DNA of 64,000 nucleotides from Oscillibacter sp. (GTDB lineage: Bacteria > Bacillota > Clostridia > Oscillospirales > Oscillospiraceae). The stretch lies in the NCBI GenBank assembly GCA_003539495.1, contig DPPB01000012.1, positions 124,001 to 188,000 of the forward strand, given 5' to 3'. Under the pieces are notes generated by a model. It searched no databases. It was not told the DNA's origin and worked only from the letters and a program-made list of their open reading frames with translations. A program made the translations under genes and the position numbers. Below, piece by piece: positions 25,541-33,158 of this stretch; positions within the stretch are counted from its first letter, which is position 1; every line of letters starts with the position of its first letter.

Positions 25541-26455
25541 TCAATTCTCTATGATACGGACCTCCGGCTCCAGGTGTACACCGCTGCGCCGCATCACTCG
25601 GTCCTGCACCTGACTAATCAGCGCCATCACATCCGCACAGGTAGCTCCGCCGATATTGATGACGAAACCCGCATGCTTTTCGGATACCTGCGCGCCGCCT
25701 ACAGTAAGGCCCTTTAGCCCCGTTTCCTGAATCAGAGTCCCGGCATAATAGCCCTCCGGCCGCTTAAATGTGCTGCCTGCGCTGGGATACTCCAGGGGCT
25801 GGCTGGCCTTGCGCTTTGCCATCAGCTCTGCCATCTTGTCCCTAATCTGTGCCGGATCTCCCTTTTTAAGGTGCAGCTTTGCGCCTAGGATCACCGTCTT
25901 TCCATCGGAAAAAGCACTCTTTCGATAGCCGAAGGCACATTCCGCCCCGGGAATATGCCGGATGCCATCCTCCGTGAGGACGATGACCTCCTGCACCACC
26001 TGCTTCATCTCCCCGCCATAAGCACCAGCGTTCATAAACACCGCGCCGCCCAGGCTCCCGGGGATTCCATGGGCAAATTCCAATCCGGTAAGTGCCTGGC
26101 TCTGGGCAAAGAGCGCCAGCCGCGACAGAGAAATACCGGCATCCGCTTCGATAACCGTCTCACCTGTCAGCCTAACATCGCTCATCTCCCCCGCCGTGCG
26201 GATAACCAATCGGTCCAGTCCCCTATCGGGAATCAGCAGATTCGTCCCGTTTCCCATAATGAAGGGCCGTGCGCCGCACTCCCGGGCCAGGCCCATAAGG
26301 ATCACCAGCTGCTCCCGATTCTTCGGGCAGGCCAGCCGCCGGGCAGGGCCACCAATGCGGAAGGATGTGAATCTGTCCATAGGCACATCCCGCTCCATGG
26401 GCAGATCCGGCAGATAGTCCCCGATGACTTTGTCCAGCTTTTCATACCAAGTCAT
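25541..26455 (-). CDS. murB: UDP-N-acetylenolpyruvoylglucosamine reductase
   Basis: MurB reduces the enolpyruvyl ether of UDP-GlcNAc to UDP-MurNAc with FAD and NADPH, the second committed step of peptidoglycan synthesis. ATG 26453-26455 with GGAG six bases upstream is preferred over the TTG at 26470, giving 304 residues. FAD-binding GNGTNLL, GIPGSLGGAVFMNAGAYG and the catalytic Ser in YPSAGSTFKRP are present; the pattern is that of type II MurB enzymes. Confidence 0.96.
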   Translation of the reverse strand: MTWYEKLDKVIGDYLPDLPMERDVPMDRFTSFRIGGPARRLACPKNREQLVILMGLARECGARPFIMGNGTNLLIPDRGLDRLVIRTAGEMSDVRLTGETVIEADAGISLSRLALFAQSQALTGLEFAHGIPGSLGGAVFMNAGAYGGEMKQVVQEVIVLTEDGIRHIPGAECAFGYRKSAFSDGKTVILGAKLHLKKGDPAQIRDKMAELMAKRKASQPLEYPSAGSTFKRPEGYYAGTLIQETGLKGLTVGGAQVSEKHAGFVINIGGATCADVMALISQVQDRVMRRSGVHLEPEVRIIEN

Positions 26456-26466
26456 ATTTTGCTCCT

Positions 26467-27429
26467 TCAAATCCGCTTTTTCTTTCCCAGCAGTGCCGCA
26501 CCGATAATCCCGGCGGCAGAGCCAAGCTCTGCCTTGACGATACGTGTACGGCGCTCCGGCTCACAGGGAATGCTCTGCTGGGCCACGATACGCCGCACCG
26601 GGAACAGCAGCTGCTCGTCCTGCTCGTTGCTAACACCGCCGCCGATGGCCAGCGTGTCCGGCTGGAAAATATTCACCAAATTCACTATACCCGCACATAG
26701 ATAGTCTATGTATGCGTCGCACACGAATTGCCCGACGGGGTCTCCTCGGCGAGCGGCGATGAAGGCCGATTGACCGCTGACATGACCGTCGTTTTCGTCC
26801 ACCACCTGGCGCAGAATGCTCTCGGGATTTTCCTCCATCACCCGCTGGGTCAGCCACTTGAGGGCCGAGGCAGAGGCATACCGCTCCCAACAGCCCTTTC
26901 GACCGCAGGGACAGCTTTTGCCGTTATACTCAATGCTCATGTGGCCCACCTCACCGGCCATGCCGTTGGAGCCGTGATAGATCTTGCCGTTATGGATGAT
27001 GCCCCCGCCGATACCCGTGCCGAGAGTGATGGTCACAAAGCGCTTGCTGCGGCGGCCTGCTCCGGCATAATACTCGCCAACCGCAGCACAGTTTCCGTCG
27101 TTTTCCAGGTAGAGGGGCTTGTTCATATATTTGTGGAACAGACGCCGCAGCGGCACCCTGCGAAAGGGAAGGTTACAGCTATACTGCAGGGAACCGGAGC
27201 GAATCTCCACCACGCCGGGCACACCCACGCCGATGGAAAAAATCTCGTCTAAATCCACGCCAACCTCCGCCGCCAATTCCTCCGTCATTCGGGCCAGGTG
27301 ACGCGCCAGTAAGTCCGGCGTCTCAATCTGCGCGATCTTCATCTTTTGTTTGGCCAGGATCTGCCCTGCGTCATCCACCAACCCGGCCTTCAGATTGGTG
27401 GCGCCGATGTCAATGCCGATGTATTTCAT
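26467..27429 (-). CDS. glk: ROK-family glucokinase
   Basis: This kinase phosphorylates glucose or a related hexose with ATP. The 320 residues show the ASKHA phosphate-1 motif GIDIGATNLKAG, sugar-binding ENDGNCAAVGE, GTGIGGGI and the ROK zinc site GHMSI...CPCGRKGCWE. It lacks an N-terminal DNA-binding domain, so it is an enzyme and not a ROK repressor. Its ATG overlaps the hprK stop. Context with hprK and yvcK fits central sugar metabolism; sugar specificity is not certain from sequence. Confidence 0.9.
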   Translation of the reverse strand: MKYIGIDIGATNLKAGLVDDAGQILAKQKMKIAQIETPDLLARHLARMTEELAAEVGVDLDEIFSIGVGVPGVVEIRSGSLQYSCNLPFRRVPLRRLFHKYMNKPLYLENDGNCAAVGEYYAGAGRRSKRFVTITLGTGIGGGIIHNGKIYHGSNGMAGEVGHMSIEYNGKSCPCGRKGCWERYASASALKWLTQRVMEENPESILRQVVDENDGHVSGQSAFIAARRGDPVGQFVCDAYIDYLCAGIVNLVNIFQPDTLAIGGGVSNEQDEQLLFPVRRIVAQQSIPCEPERRTRIVKAELGSAAGIIGAALLGKKKRI

Positions 27430-28388
27430 TGATTTTTTCTCCGATTTGCCTCATTCAGTGCGTCATAGTGCTGATCAAGCCGGGTCACAAAATCCCGGGC
27501 AGGGTTGTAGCCGTATTTCATTTGGCGGTTTTTCATGGTGGCAATCTCCACGATGCCGGCCAGGTTTCGGCCCGGACGAACGGGGACAATCATGTACGGC
27601 AGCTTCACACCCAGTATTTCGTAGGTCTCCTCACCCAGACCCAGGCGATCGTAAAATTTGCCGTCCTTCCACTGCTCCAGCTGGACCACCAGGTCGATCT
27701 CCGTGTCAAACTGCACCGCACCCATACCGAAGAGCTGCTGCACATCAATGACGCCCACGCCGCGGATCTCAATATAGTGGCGAATCAGCTCCGGGGCAGT
27801 GCCGTAAAGAGAGGTGGAAATGCGGCGTATCTCCACAGCGTCGTCCGCCACCAAGCGGTGGCCGCGCTTGAGAAGCTCAATGGCAGTCTCACTCTTGCCG
27901 ATGCCTGACTCGCCCAAAATCAGCACACCCTGGCCATTGATATTCATGAGCACACCGTGGCGGGTGATCTGCGGGGCAAGCTTTTTATTCAGATAGTCGA
28001 TGATCTCACTGGTAGCATCCACCGTTTTCCGGTCCGTACGCAGCAGAGTGCGGCCATGCTTCTCTGCAAGCTCCAGCAGCTCCGGCGGGACCTCCATATT
28101 CCTGGCAATGATGAGGGCGGGTATCTCGCAGCGCAGCAGATCCTCCAGTACCTTTCGGCGGTGCTCGGTGGTCATGCCTTGGAGGAACACCATCTCGGCC
28201 TTGCCTAAAATTTGCAGGCGGATGGGCTCAAAATACTCATAAAAACCCACCAACTGCAGTGCCGGACGGTTGACATCGGAGATGGCCACGGTTTGAATAT
28301 TGAAATTAGGGGCCTTATTCAGCACCTCCATGTTAAACTCCGCCACCAGCTCCGGAAGCTTGGCCGGGGTACGCTTGACCTTTTCCAT
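27426..28388 (-). CDS. hprK: HPr kinase/phosphorylase
   Basis: HprK phosphorylates or dephosphorylates Ser46 of HPr and so sets carbon catabolite repression in Firmicutes. The start at ATG 28386-28388 (MEKVKRTPAKLPELV), after AAAGGATCAACC, gives 320 residues. Walker A GESGIGKSETA and the family signature EIRGVGVIDVQQLFG are clear. A longer ORF to 28451 lacks a ribosome site. It is the first gene of the hprK-glk-murB-rapZ-yvcK-whiA-dnaE row and has its own promoter. Confidence 0.96.
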   Translation of the reverse strand: MEKVKRTPAKLPELVAEFNMEVLNKAPNFNIQTVAISDVNRPALQLVGFYEYFEPIRLQILGKAEMVFLQGMTTEHRRKVLEDLLRCEIPALIIARNMEVPPELLELAEKHGRTLLRTDRKTVDATSEIIDYLNKKLAPQITRHGVLMNINGQGVLILGESGIGKSETAIELLKRGHRLVADDAVEIRRISTSLYGTAPELIRHYIEIRGVGVIDVQQLFGMGAVQFDTEIDLVVQLEQWKDGKFYDRLGLGEETYEILGVKLPYMIVPVRPGRNLAGIVEIATMKNRQMKYGYNPARDFVTRLDQHYDALNEANRRKNQ

Positions 28389-28466
28389 GGTTGATCCTTT
28401 CCGACCGCAATAGTGTCTTGCAGCGGTCACAAAAATTTTGCCCTTGTTCACTTATATTAATAATAT

Positions 28467-28495
28467 ATTATAGCTCAAAGGCCCTGTCTGCGCAA
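28467..28495 (-). promoter_or_regulatory. SigA-type promoter of the hprK-dnaE gene row
   Basis: On the minus strand TATAAT (28467-28472) is exact and TTGCGC (28490-28495) is a fair -35, 17 bases apart. No other convincing promoter was seen before dnaE, so this may drive seven or more genes. Confidence 0.7.
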
Positions 28496-28541
28496 CAGTT
28501 TCCTTTGATTTGAAATTTTTTCATTTTTTTGTCAAAAGTAC

Positions 28542-28570
28542 TTGCTTTTTTCTGTAGCATCTGTTAAACT
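28542..28570 (+). promoter_or_regulatory. SigA-type promoter of rpmB
   Basis: TTGCTT (28542-28547) and TAAACT (28565-28570) are separated by 17 bases in an AT-rich stretch upstream of rpmB. It is divergent from the hprK promoter. Confidence 0.65.
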
Positions 28571-28626
28571 ATCAAATGCTTGCGAAAGCAAAGCAGTAAG
28601 TCACACACAGCAAGGAGGTGCAACGG

Positions 28627-28815
28627 ATGGCTAAGTGCGAATTTTGCGACAAGGGCGTGACCTTTGGCATTAAGGTTTCCCACTCTCACCGGCGTTCCAA
28701 TCGTCCCTGGAAGCCCAATGTCAAGCGTGTTAAGGCGATCATCAATGGCACGCCCCGCCATGTATATGTTTGTACCCGGTGCCTGCGTTCCGGTAAAGTA
28801 ACCAGAGCGATCTGA
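28627..28815 (+). CDS. rpmB: 50S ribosomal protein bL28
   Basis: bL28 is a 62-residue component of the large ribosomal subunit. The start is ATG 28627 (MAKCEFCDKG) with AAGGAGG nearby. Two CxxC pairs (CEFC and CTRC) make this the zinc-binding C+ paralogue; the SHSHRRSNRPWKPN stretch is the rRNA-binding core. It is monocistronic with a clear promoter and terminator. Zinc-type ribosomal proteins can be replaced by zinc-free copies under zinc starvation, but no second copy is in view. Confidence 0.97.
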   Translation: MAKCEFCDKGVTFGIKVSHSHRRSNRPWKPNVKRVKAIINGTPRHVYVCTRCLRSGKVTRAI

Positions 28816-28828
28816 TTTCAGGACAAAC

Positions 28829-28860
28829 AAACGCCCTGCTCATTTTGAGCAGGGCGTTTT
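28829..28860. terminator. Terminator between rpmB and the NTPase gene
   Basis: AAACGCCCTGCTCA pairs with TGAGCAGGGCGTTT around TT, ending in a T-run. The two flanking genes converge here, so it may serve both. Confidence 0.9.
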
Positions 28861-28870
28861 ACATTTCCCT

Positions 28871-29410
28871 TCATTTTTTCCATCCACTGACCACAGGCAA
28901 AAGCGCGCGGAACAGCTCCTCCCGGTTTTTCGGGTTAATAAGGACCACCTCTGCCCGGGGATGTGCACATACCTGCCGCAAAAACTCCACATCCATCCGA
29001 TTCTTCACGGCAGCCAGCACCGGCGTCTCCCCGTCCAGCGTCTGCAGCACCGCACGGCGAAACGCCTGAGCATCGGACTCCATGAAGCCCAGCTCATCCA
29101 TAATGATTACCTGGCAGAACGGTGTGCTTTGCAGGTAAGCGGTCCCAAGAGCATTGAAAACCTCGGGAAAAATCTCCTTTTGCCGACCGAAATTGCCACA
29201 GCATCCCACCAAATTCTCCTTTCCCCTTTTGCGCTGATCCGTCGGCAGTGATGCGGGGTAGATGTAGATAGGGCGCATGGCTCCCTCAGCATTTTCATCC
29301 ATTTTTGTGCAAAATCCGCCCACTGTTAGCCGGGCTTCCTCCACCAAGCGGCGGATCAATGTAGACTTGCCCACACCCTTTTCGCCACAAATTAGGATAT
29401 GCTTTTTCAT
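28871..29410 (-). CDS. P-loop NTPase of the THEP1/DUF265 family
   Basis: This 179-residue protein has Walker A GEKGVGKST (about residues 9-17), VGGFCTKM after it and Walker B IIMDELGFMES (about 101-111), the pattern of THEP1-like nucleoside triphosphatases. Substrate and role are unknown. It follows the molybdenum hydroxylase gene on the same strand, separated by the 250-base hairpin array, so a link to cofactor handling is possible but unproven. Confidence 0.8.
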   Translation of the reverse strand: MKKHILICGEKGVGKSTLIRRLVEEARLTVGGFCTKMDENAEGAMRPIYIYPASLPTDQRKRGKENLVGCCGNFGRQKEIFPEVFNALGTAYLQSTPFCQVIIMDELGFMESDAQAFRRAVLQTLDGETPVLAAVKNRMDVEFLRQVCAHPRAEVVLINPKNREELFRALLPVVSGWKK

Positions 29411-29428
29411 ATTTTTCTCCTTAAATGG

Positions 29429-29678
29429 AGATACCCGGGCTCTGCCGGGTATCTAATACTGTCGAAAAAACTTCGGTTTTTCCGACAAAAGGTTTGCAGT
29501 CTGCTGCGCGCATAATTTTGAGCCTATGGCTCAAAATTCAACACTGGCAGCCTGAGCGGTATTTTCTCTCACGCACATGTCGCGAGAGAAAATGATTGGA
29601 TTTCTTTGCCGCCTGCGGGCGGCAAACTCTGCGAGGCTTTTTTGACACGCTGAGATACCCGGCTCTGCCGGGTATCTC
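29429..29678. repeat. Array of six hairpins bounded by two near-identical palindromes
   Basis: Six inverted repeats stand in a row: 29429-29454 (AGATACCCGG stem), 29461-29486 (stem with C-TTCG-G tetraloop), 29514-29538 (11-bp perfect stem), 29561-29593 (10-bp stem), 29605-29626 (9-bp stem, TGCG loop) and 29652-29678 (AGATACCCGG stem again). The outer two are almost the same sequence, so the unit has repeated ends. A T-run follows the last hairpin on the plus strand, so that copy could terminate plus-strand transcripts. No ORF is convincing. It could be an intergenic mobile repeat (MITE/REP-like) or a structured RNA. Confidence 0.7.
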
Positions 29679-29682
29679 TTTT

Positions 29683-32373
29683 TTACCACCAATAGCGGGG
29701 CATCTTTGGCCGCTCATAGGGTGTTTTCATCAGCGGCAGGCTACAGCGCATCTCGCCATCCAGCGCAAAGTAAGCGCCGGCCACGGCAGGAGCTGTGGGG
29801 ATGGTAGTGATCTCGCCGATGCCTATGGCGCCGCAAGCCATATCCTGGCCCTTTTTTTCCACCAAAATGCTGTTTATGGGCGGAACCTGATTGGCTCGGA
29901 ATAGGCCCAGTGTGCCGTATTTGACGTTGGGGATGCAATCATACAACGGATAGTGCTCCGTCAGTGTAAATCCAAGGGCCATGGCCACGCCGCCTTCGAT
30001 CTGCCCCTCACAGTTCAGCGGATTTATGGCCTTGCCCACAAAGTGCGCTGCATCAATCTCCTTTATAGTGCCGTCATCGTTCAGCACACAGACCTGGGTG
30101 GCGTAACCGTAAGCCACATGGCTCACGGGATTTTCCACATTCTGCGCACCCAGGGGATCTGTCTTGGCCAAATACTCGCCGTAGAACTCCTGGCCCTCCA
30201 GCTTTTTCCAATCCACCTGCGCATTTTCCGCCAATTCAGTCCCCACAAGGCCATCACCGCAGTTTTCACCGGGCAGATCCTTCATTTCTGCAATATTAGA
30301 AATGCCTGTATAGTCGGATACCTTTACATCTGCTCCGGCGGCTTCCAGCAGTTTCTGGCAGGCGCGGCGGCAGGCTTCACCGGTTACAAGCGTCTGCCGG
30401 GAGCCGGATGTAGTACCGGAATCCGGTGAATCCACAGTGTTGGCCGCCTGGTAGACGATATCCTCCCGGTCGCAATGAAGCATGGTGCCCACGATCTGAG
30501 TCAGCACCGTACCAAGACCCTGACCAATGCAGGATGCGCCGCTGCGGATATGAATTTTTCCGTCCTGCACCGCCACGATACAGCGACCGGTGTCGGGAAT
30601 GCCCACACCCACACCTGCGTTTTTCATGGCGCAGGCAATGCCCACGTTTTTATTCTTTTCACAAATGTCCTTCACGGCCTCCAGCGTCTCCACCAATCCT
30701 GTGGAGGGCGGTGCGATCTGCCCATTGGGCAGCGTCTGACCGGGCCGAATGGCGTTTCTATAGCGGATTTCCCAGGGGGAAATGCCCAGCTCGTGGGCCA
30801 TTTTCGTGAGGGTCATCTCCATGGCATAGCAGGTCTGCGTCACGCCAAAGCCGCGGAATGCGCCGGCAGGCGGGTTATTGGTATAGTACGCCCGACCGGT
30901 AATCTCAAAATTCTCGTAGTGATACGGCCCGGCGGCATGGGTACAGGCCCGCTCCAGCACGGGGCCGCCCAAGGACGCATATGCCCCGGTATCTGCGGTG
31001 ACCTCTGCCTTGACTCCCTGAATCAGACCGTCGTTATTGCAGCCCATAGTGATGGTCACCTTCATGGGGTGGCGCTTGGGATGGACGAGGATGCTCTCTT
31101 GCCGGCTGAGCTTCACCTTTACCGGCCGACCGGATAGATATGCGATGAGCGCCGCATGGTGCTGCACGGTCATATCCTCCTTGCCACCGAAGCCGCCGCC
31201 CACCAGCATATTGGTCACATGAACCTTTTCCTTGGGAATACCCAGCATAATGGATGTTTCCCGGGCGGTGTCGTAGGTGCCCTGATCCGTAGAAAGGATA
31301 GAAACGCCGTCCCCATCTCGATAAGCCACGGCACACTCCGGCTCCAGGAAGGCGTGCTCGGTATAGGGGGTCTCGTAGTGATACATCAGCACATAATCCG
31401 CATCGCGGATAGCCTGGTCGGCGTTGCCGCGGGATACATGCTTTTCGCACAGCAGATTACCGGATTCATGGACCAGCGGTGCAAAGGGCTGGGCGGCATA
31501 GGTAGGGCTGAAAACCGGCTTCAGGGGCTCATACTCCACTTCCACCAGCTTTTTGGCTTTTTCCAAAATCTCCGGAGTTTCCGCCGCCACCAGGCAGATG
31601 GCATCGCCCAGGTAATGTGTAATCTTCCCCACGGGGATCATAGTGTCCCAATCCTGCATCAGGTGGCCCACCTTCACCTTACCCGGGATATCGTCGGCGG
31701 TATACACGCCCACCACACCCGGCAGGGCCTCGGCCTTCTCCTTATGGATGGCCAGCACACGGGCCCGGGGATATTTACTGCGCACGGCGCTGCCGTAAAT
31801 CATACCGTCCAGGTAAATATCATCCGGATATTTACCTGTGCCCAGGACCTTCTCTCGGGCATCAATGCGCGGCATTGCCTCGCCCACCCGAGCGCTATCC
31901 TTTTCCAAGGGAAGTTCTCCGCCATTGCGGAAAAGCTCCGCCGCCAGCAAAATGGCATCAATGATCTTTTTATAGCCCGTGCAGCGGCAGATATTGTTCC
32001 GGATGGCAAATGCCACCTCCTCCCGGGCAGGGGCCGGGTTCACATCCAGCAGCGCCTTGGCTGAGATGACCATACCGGGAATGCAAAATCCGCACTGCAC
32101 CGCCCCTGCTTTGGCAAAGGCCCAGGCATAGACCTCTTTTTCCGTATCGCTGAGACCCTCCACAGTGATAATATGCTTCCCCTCCAGCTTGTCCGTGGAG
32201 GGAACACAGGCCTTGGTGGCTTTGCCGTCAATGAGTACGTGGCAGGTGCCGCAGGCCCCCTCACTGCAGCCGTCCTTCACAGAGGTCAGGCGCAGCTCAT
32301 CCCGCAAAAAGCGAAGCAGCTTTTGGTTTTTATCAGTGGATACCGCTTGTCCGTTGACATAAAATGAAGCCAT
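29683..32373 (-). CDS. Molybdenum hydroxylase, xanthine dehydrogenase/aldehyde oxidoreductase family
   Basis: This 896-residue enzyme fuses an N-terminal double [2Fe-2S] domain (Cys36, Cys41, Cys44, Cys56 in CSEGACGTC...C; second cluster QCGFC and CRCTGY, about residues 94-134) to the molybdopterin-binding domain. GGGFGGKEDM and the catalytic Glu motif GAIGIGEITTIPTAPA mark the active site. There is no FAD domain, the layout of Desulfovibrio aldehyde oxidoreductase and of the Se-dependent xanthine dehydrogenase family. Substrate (purine or aldehyde) is not decided by the sequence. No FAD subunit or maturation gene is adjacent. Confidence 0.88.
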   Translation of the reverse strand: MASFYVNGQAVSTDKNQKLLRFLRDELRLTSVKDGCSEGACGTCHVLIDGKATKACVPSTDKLEGKHIITVEGLSDTEKEVYAWAFAKAGAVQCGFCIPGMVISAKALLDVNPAPAREEVAFAIRNNICRCTGYKKIIDAILLAAELFRNGGELPLEKDSARVGEAMPRIDAREKVLGTGKYPDDIYLDGMIYGSAVRSKYPRARVLAIHKEKAEALPGVVGVYTADDIPGKVKVGHLMQDWDTMIPVGKITHYLGDAICLVAAETPEILEKAKKLVEVEYEPLKPVFSPTYAAQPFAPLVHESGNLLCEKHVSRGNADQAIRDADYVLMYHYETPYTEHAFLEPECAVAYRDGDGVSILSTDQGTYDTARETSIMLGIPKEKVHVTNMLVGGGFGGKEDMTVQHHAALIAYLSGRPVKVKLSRQESILVHPKRHPMKVTITMGCNNDGLIQGVKAEVTADTGAYASLGGPVLERACTHAAGPYHYENFEITGRAYYTNNPPAGAFRGFGVTQTCYAMEMTLTKMAHELGISPWEIRYRNAIRPGQTLPNGQIAPPSTGLVETLEAVKDICEKNKNVGIACAMKNAGVGVGIPDTGRCIVAVQDGKIHIRSGASCIGQGLGTVLTQIVGTMLHCDREDIVYQAANTVDSPDSGTTSGSRQTLVTGEACRRACQKLLEAAGADVKVSDYTGISNIAEMKDLPGENCGDGLVGTELAENAQVDWKKLEGQEFYGEYLAKTDPLGAQNVENPVSHVAYGYATQVCVLNDDGTIKEIDAAHFVGKAINPLNCEGQIEGGVAMALGFTLTEHYPLYDCIPNVKYGTLGLFRANQVPPINSILVEKKGQDMACGAIGIGEITTIPTAPAVAGAYFALDGEMRCSLPLMKTPYERPKMPRYWW

Positions 32374-32444
32374 TTTTTCTTCTCCTTCGGTTTATATACT
32401 CCGCTGGATCTGTGTGCTGCATATAAGCAATTATAAGCGGTTTT

Positions 32445-32473
32445 ATTATACCTTATTCCCGCTTTCTCTGCAA
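32445..32473 (-). promoter_or_regulatory. SigA-type promoter of the molybdenum hydroxylase gene
   Basis: On the minus strand TTGCAG (32468-32473) and TATAAT (32445-32450) are 17 bases apart, about 70 bases before the start codon. A second TATAAT-like element lies 14 bases downstream. Confidence 0.7.
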
Positions 32474-32520
32474 GAAGCTCCCCCTCTTTTCTTTCTTCTT
32501 TTTTCAGATAAACGCCGTAA

Positions 32521-32554
32521 AAGAAATGTGAAGGTATATACCTTCACATTTCTT
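32521..32554. terminator. Perfect 34-base palindrome after engB
   Basis: Seventeen bases starting AAGAAATGTGAAGG are followed directly by their exact complement, four bases after the engB stop. With TTTCTTTT at its minus-strand end it most likely terminates the tig-engB transcript. Confidence 0.65.
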
Positions 32555-32558
32555 GCAA

Positions 32559-33149
32559 TTATTTATATAATTGTTCAATAGCGGATAACAGCTCACCCTT
32601 TCCGAGCCCCTTCTCCGCAGAAAACGGGATCAGAACGGCCTCCTCAGGCAAATCCAGCGTCTGCCGAATACGCTGCAGATTCGGCTCCACCTCGCTCCTT
32701 TTCAGCTTGTCCAGTTTGTTGGCCACCACGATCAGCGGACAGCCGCTCTCCTTGAACCAAGTACACATGGTCTCATCATCCGCCGTGGGCTTGTGCCGGG
32801 CATCCACAATGAGAACGCCCAGGCTGATAAGGCCTTGCTCCTGGAAATAACTCTCCATTAGCCGCCCCCAGCGATCCCGCTCTTCCTTGGATACCTTGGC
32901 ATAACCGTATCCGGGCAGATCGGTAAAGTAAATTTTTCCGTCGATAAGAAAATAGTTCACCTGGGTGGTTTTGCCGGGGGTGGCACCCACCCGGGCAAAA
33001 TTCTTGCGATTCAGCAAACGGTTGATAACCGAGGATTTCCCCACATTGGAGCGGCCGGCAAAGGCCACCTGGGGCCGGCCATCCCGGATAAATGTGCCTT
33101 GGTTGACAGCAGAGAGAATAAACTCTGCCTTATTAAAGTTGATACCCAT
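32559..33149 (-). CDS. engB: Ribosome biogenesis GTPase YsxC/EngB
   Basis: EngB is an essential GTPase in 50S assembly. The 196 residues contain G1 GRSNVGKSS, G3 DLPGYGYA and G4 NKLDKLK. AAGGAGCCAAT precedes the ATG. Its place after clpP-clpX-lon is the same as in Bacillus (lon-ysxC). Confidence 0.96.
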   Translation of the reverse strand: MGINFNKAEFILSAVNQGTFIRDGRPQVAFAGRSNVGKSSVINRLLNRKNFARVGATPGKTTQVNYFLIDGKIYFTDLPGYGYAKVSKEERDRWGRLMESYFQEQGLISLGVLIVDARHKPTADDETMCTWFKESGCPLIVVANKLDKLKRSEVEPNLQRIRQTLDLPEEAVLIPFSAEKGLGKGELLSAIEQLYK

Positions 33150-33158
33150 ATTGGCTCC

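Noticed and set aside
29429..29678. CRISPR array
   Set aside because: The repeats are different palindromes, not identical direct repeats with uniform spacers.
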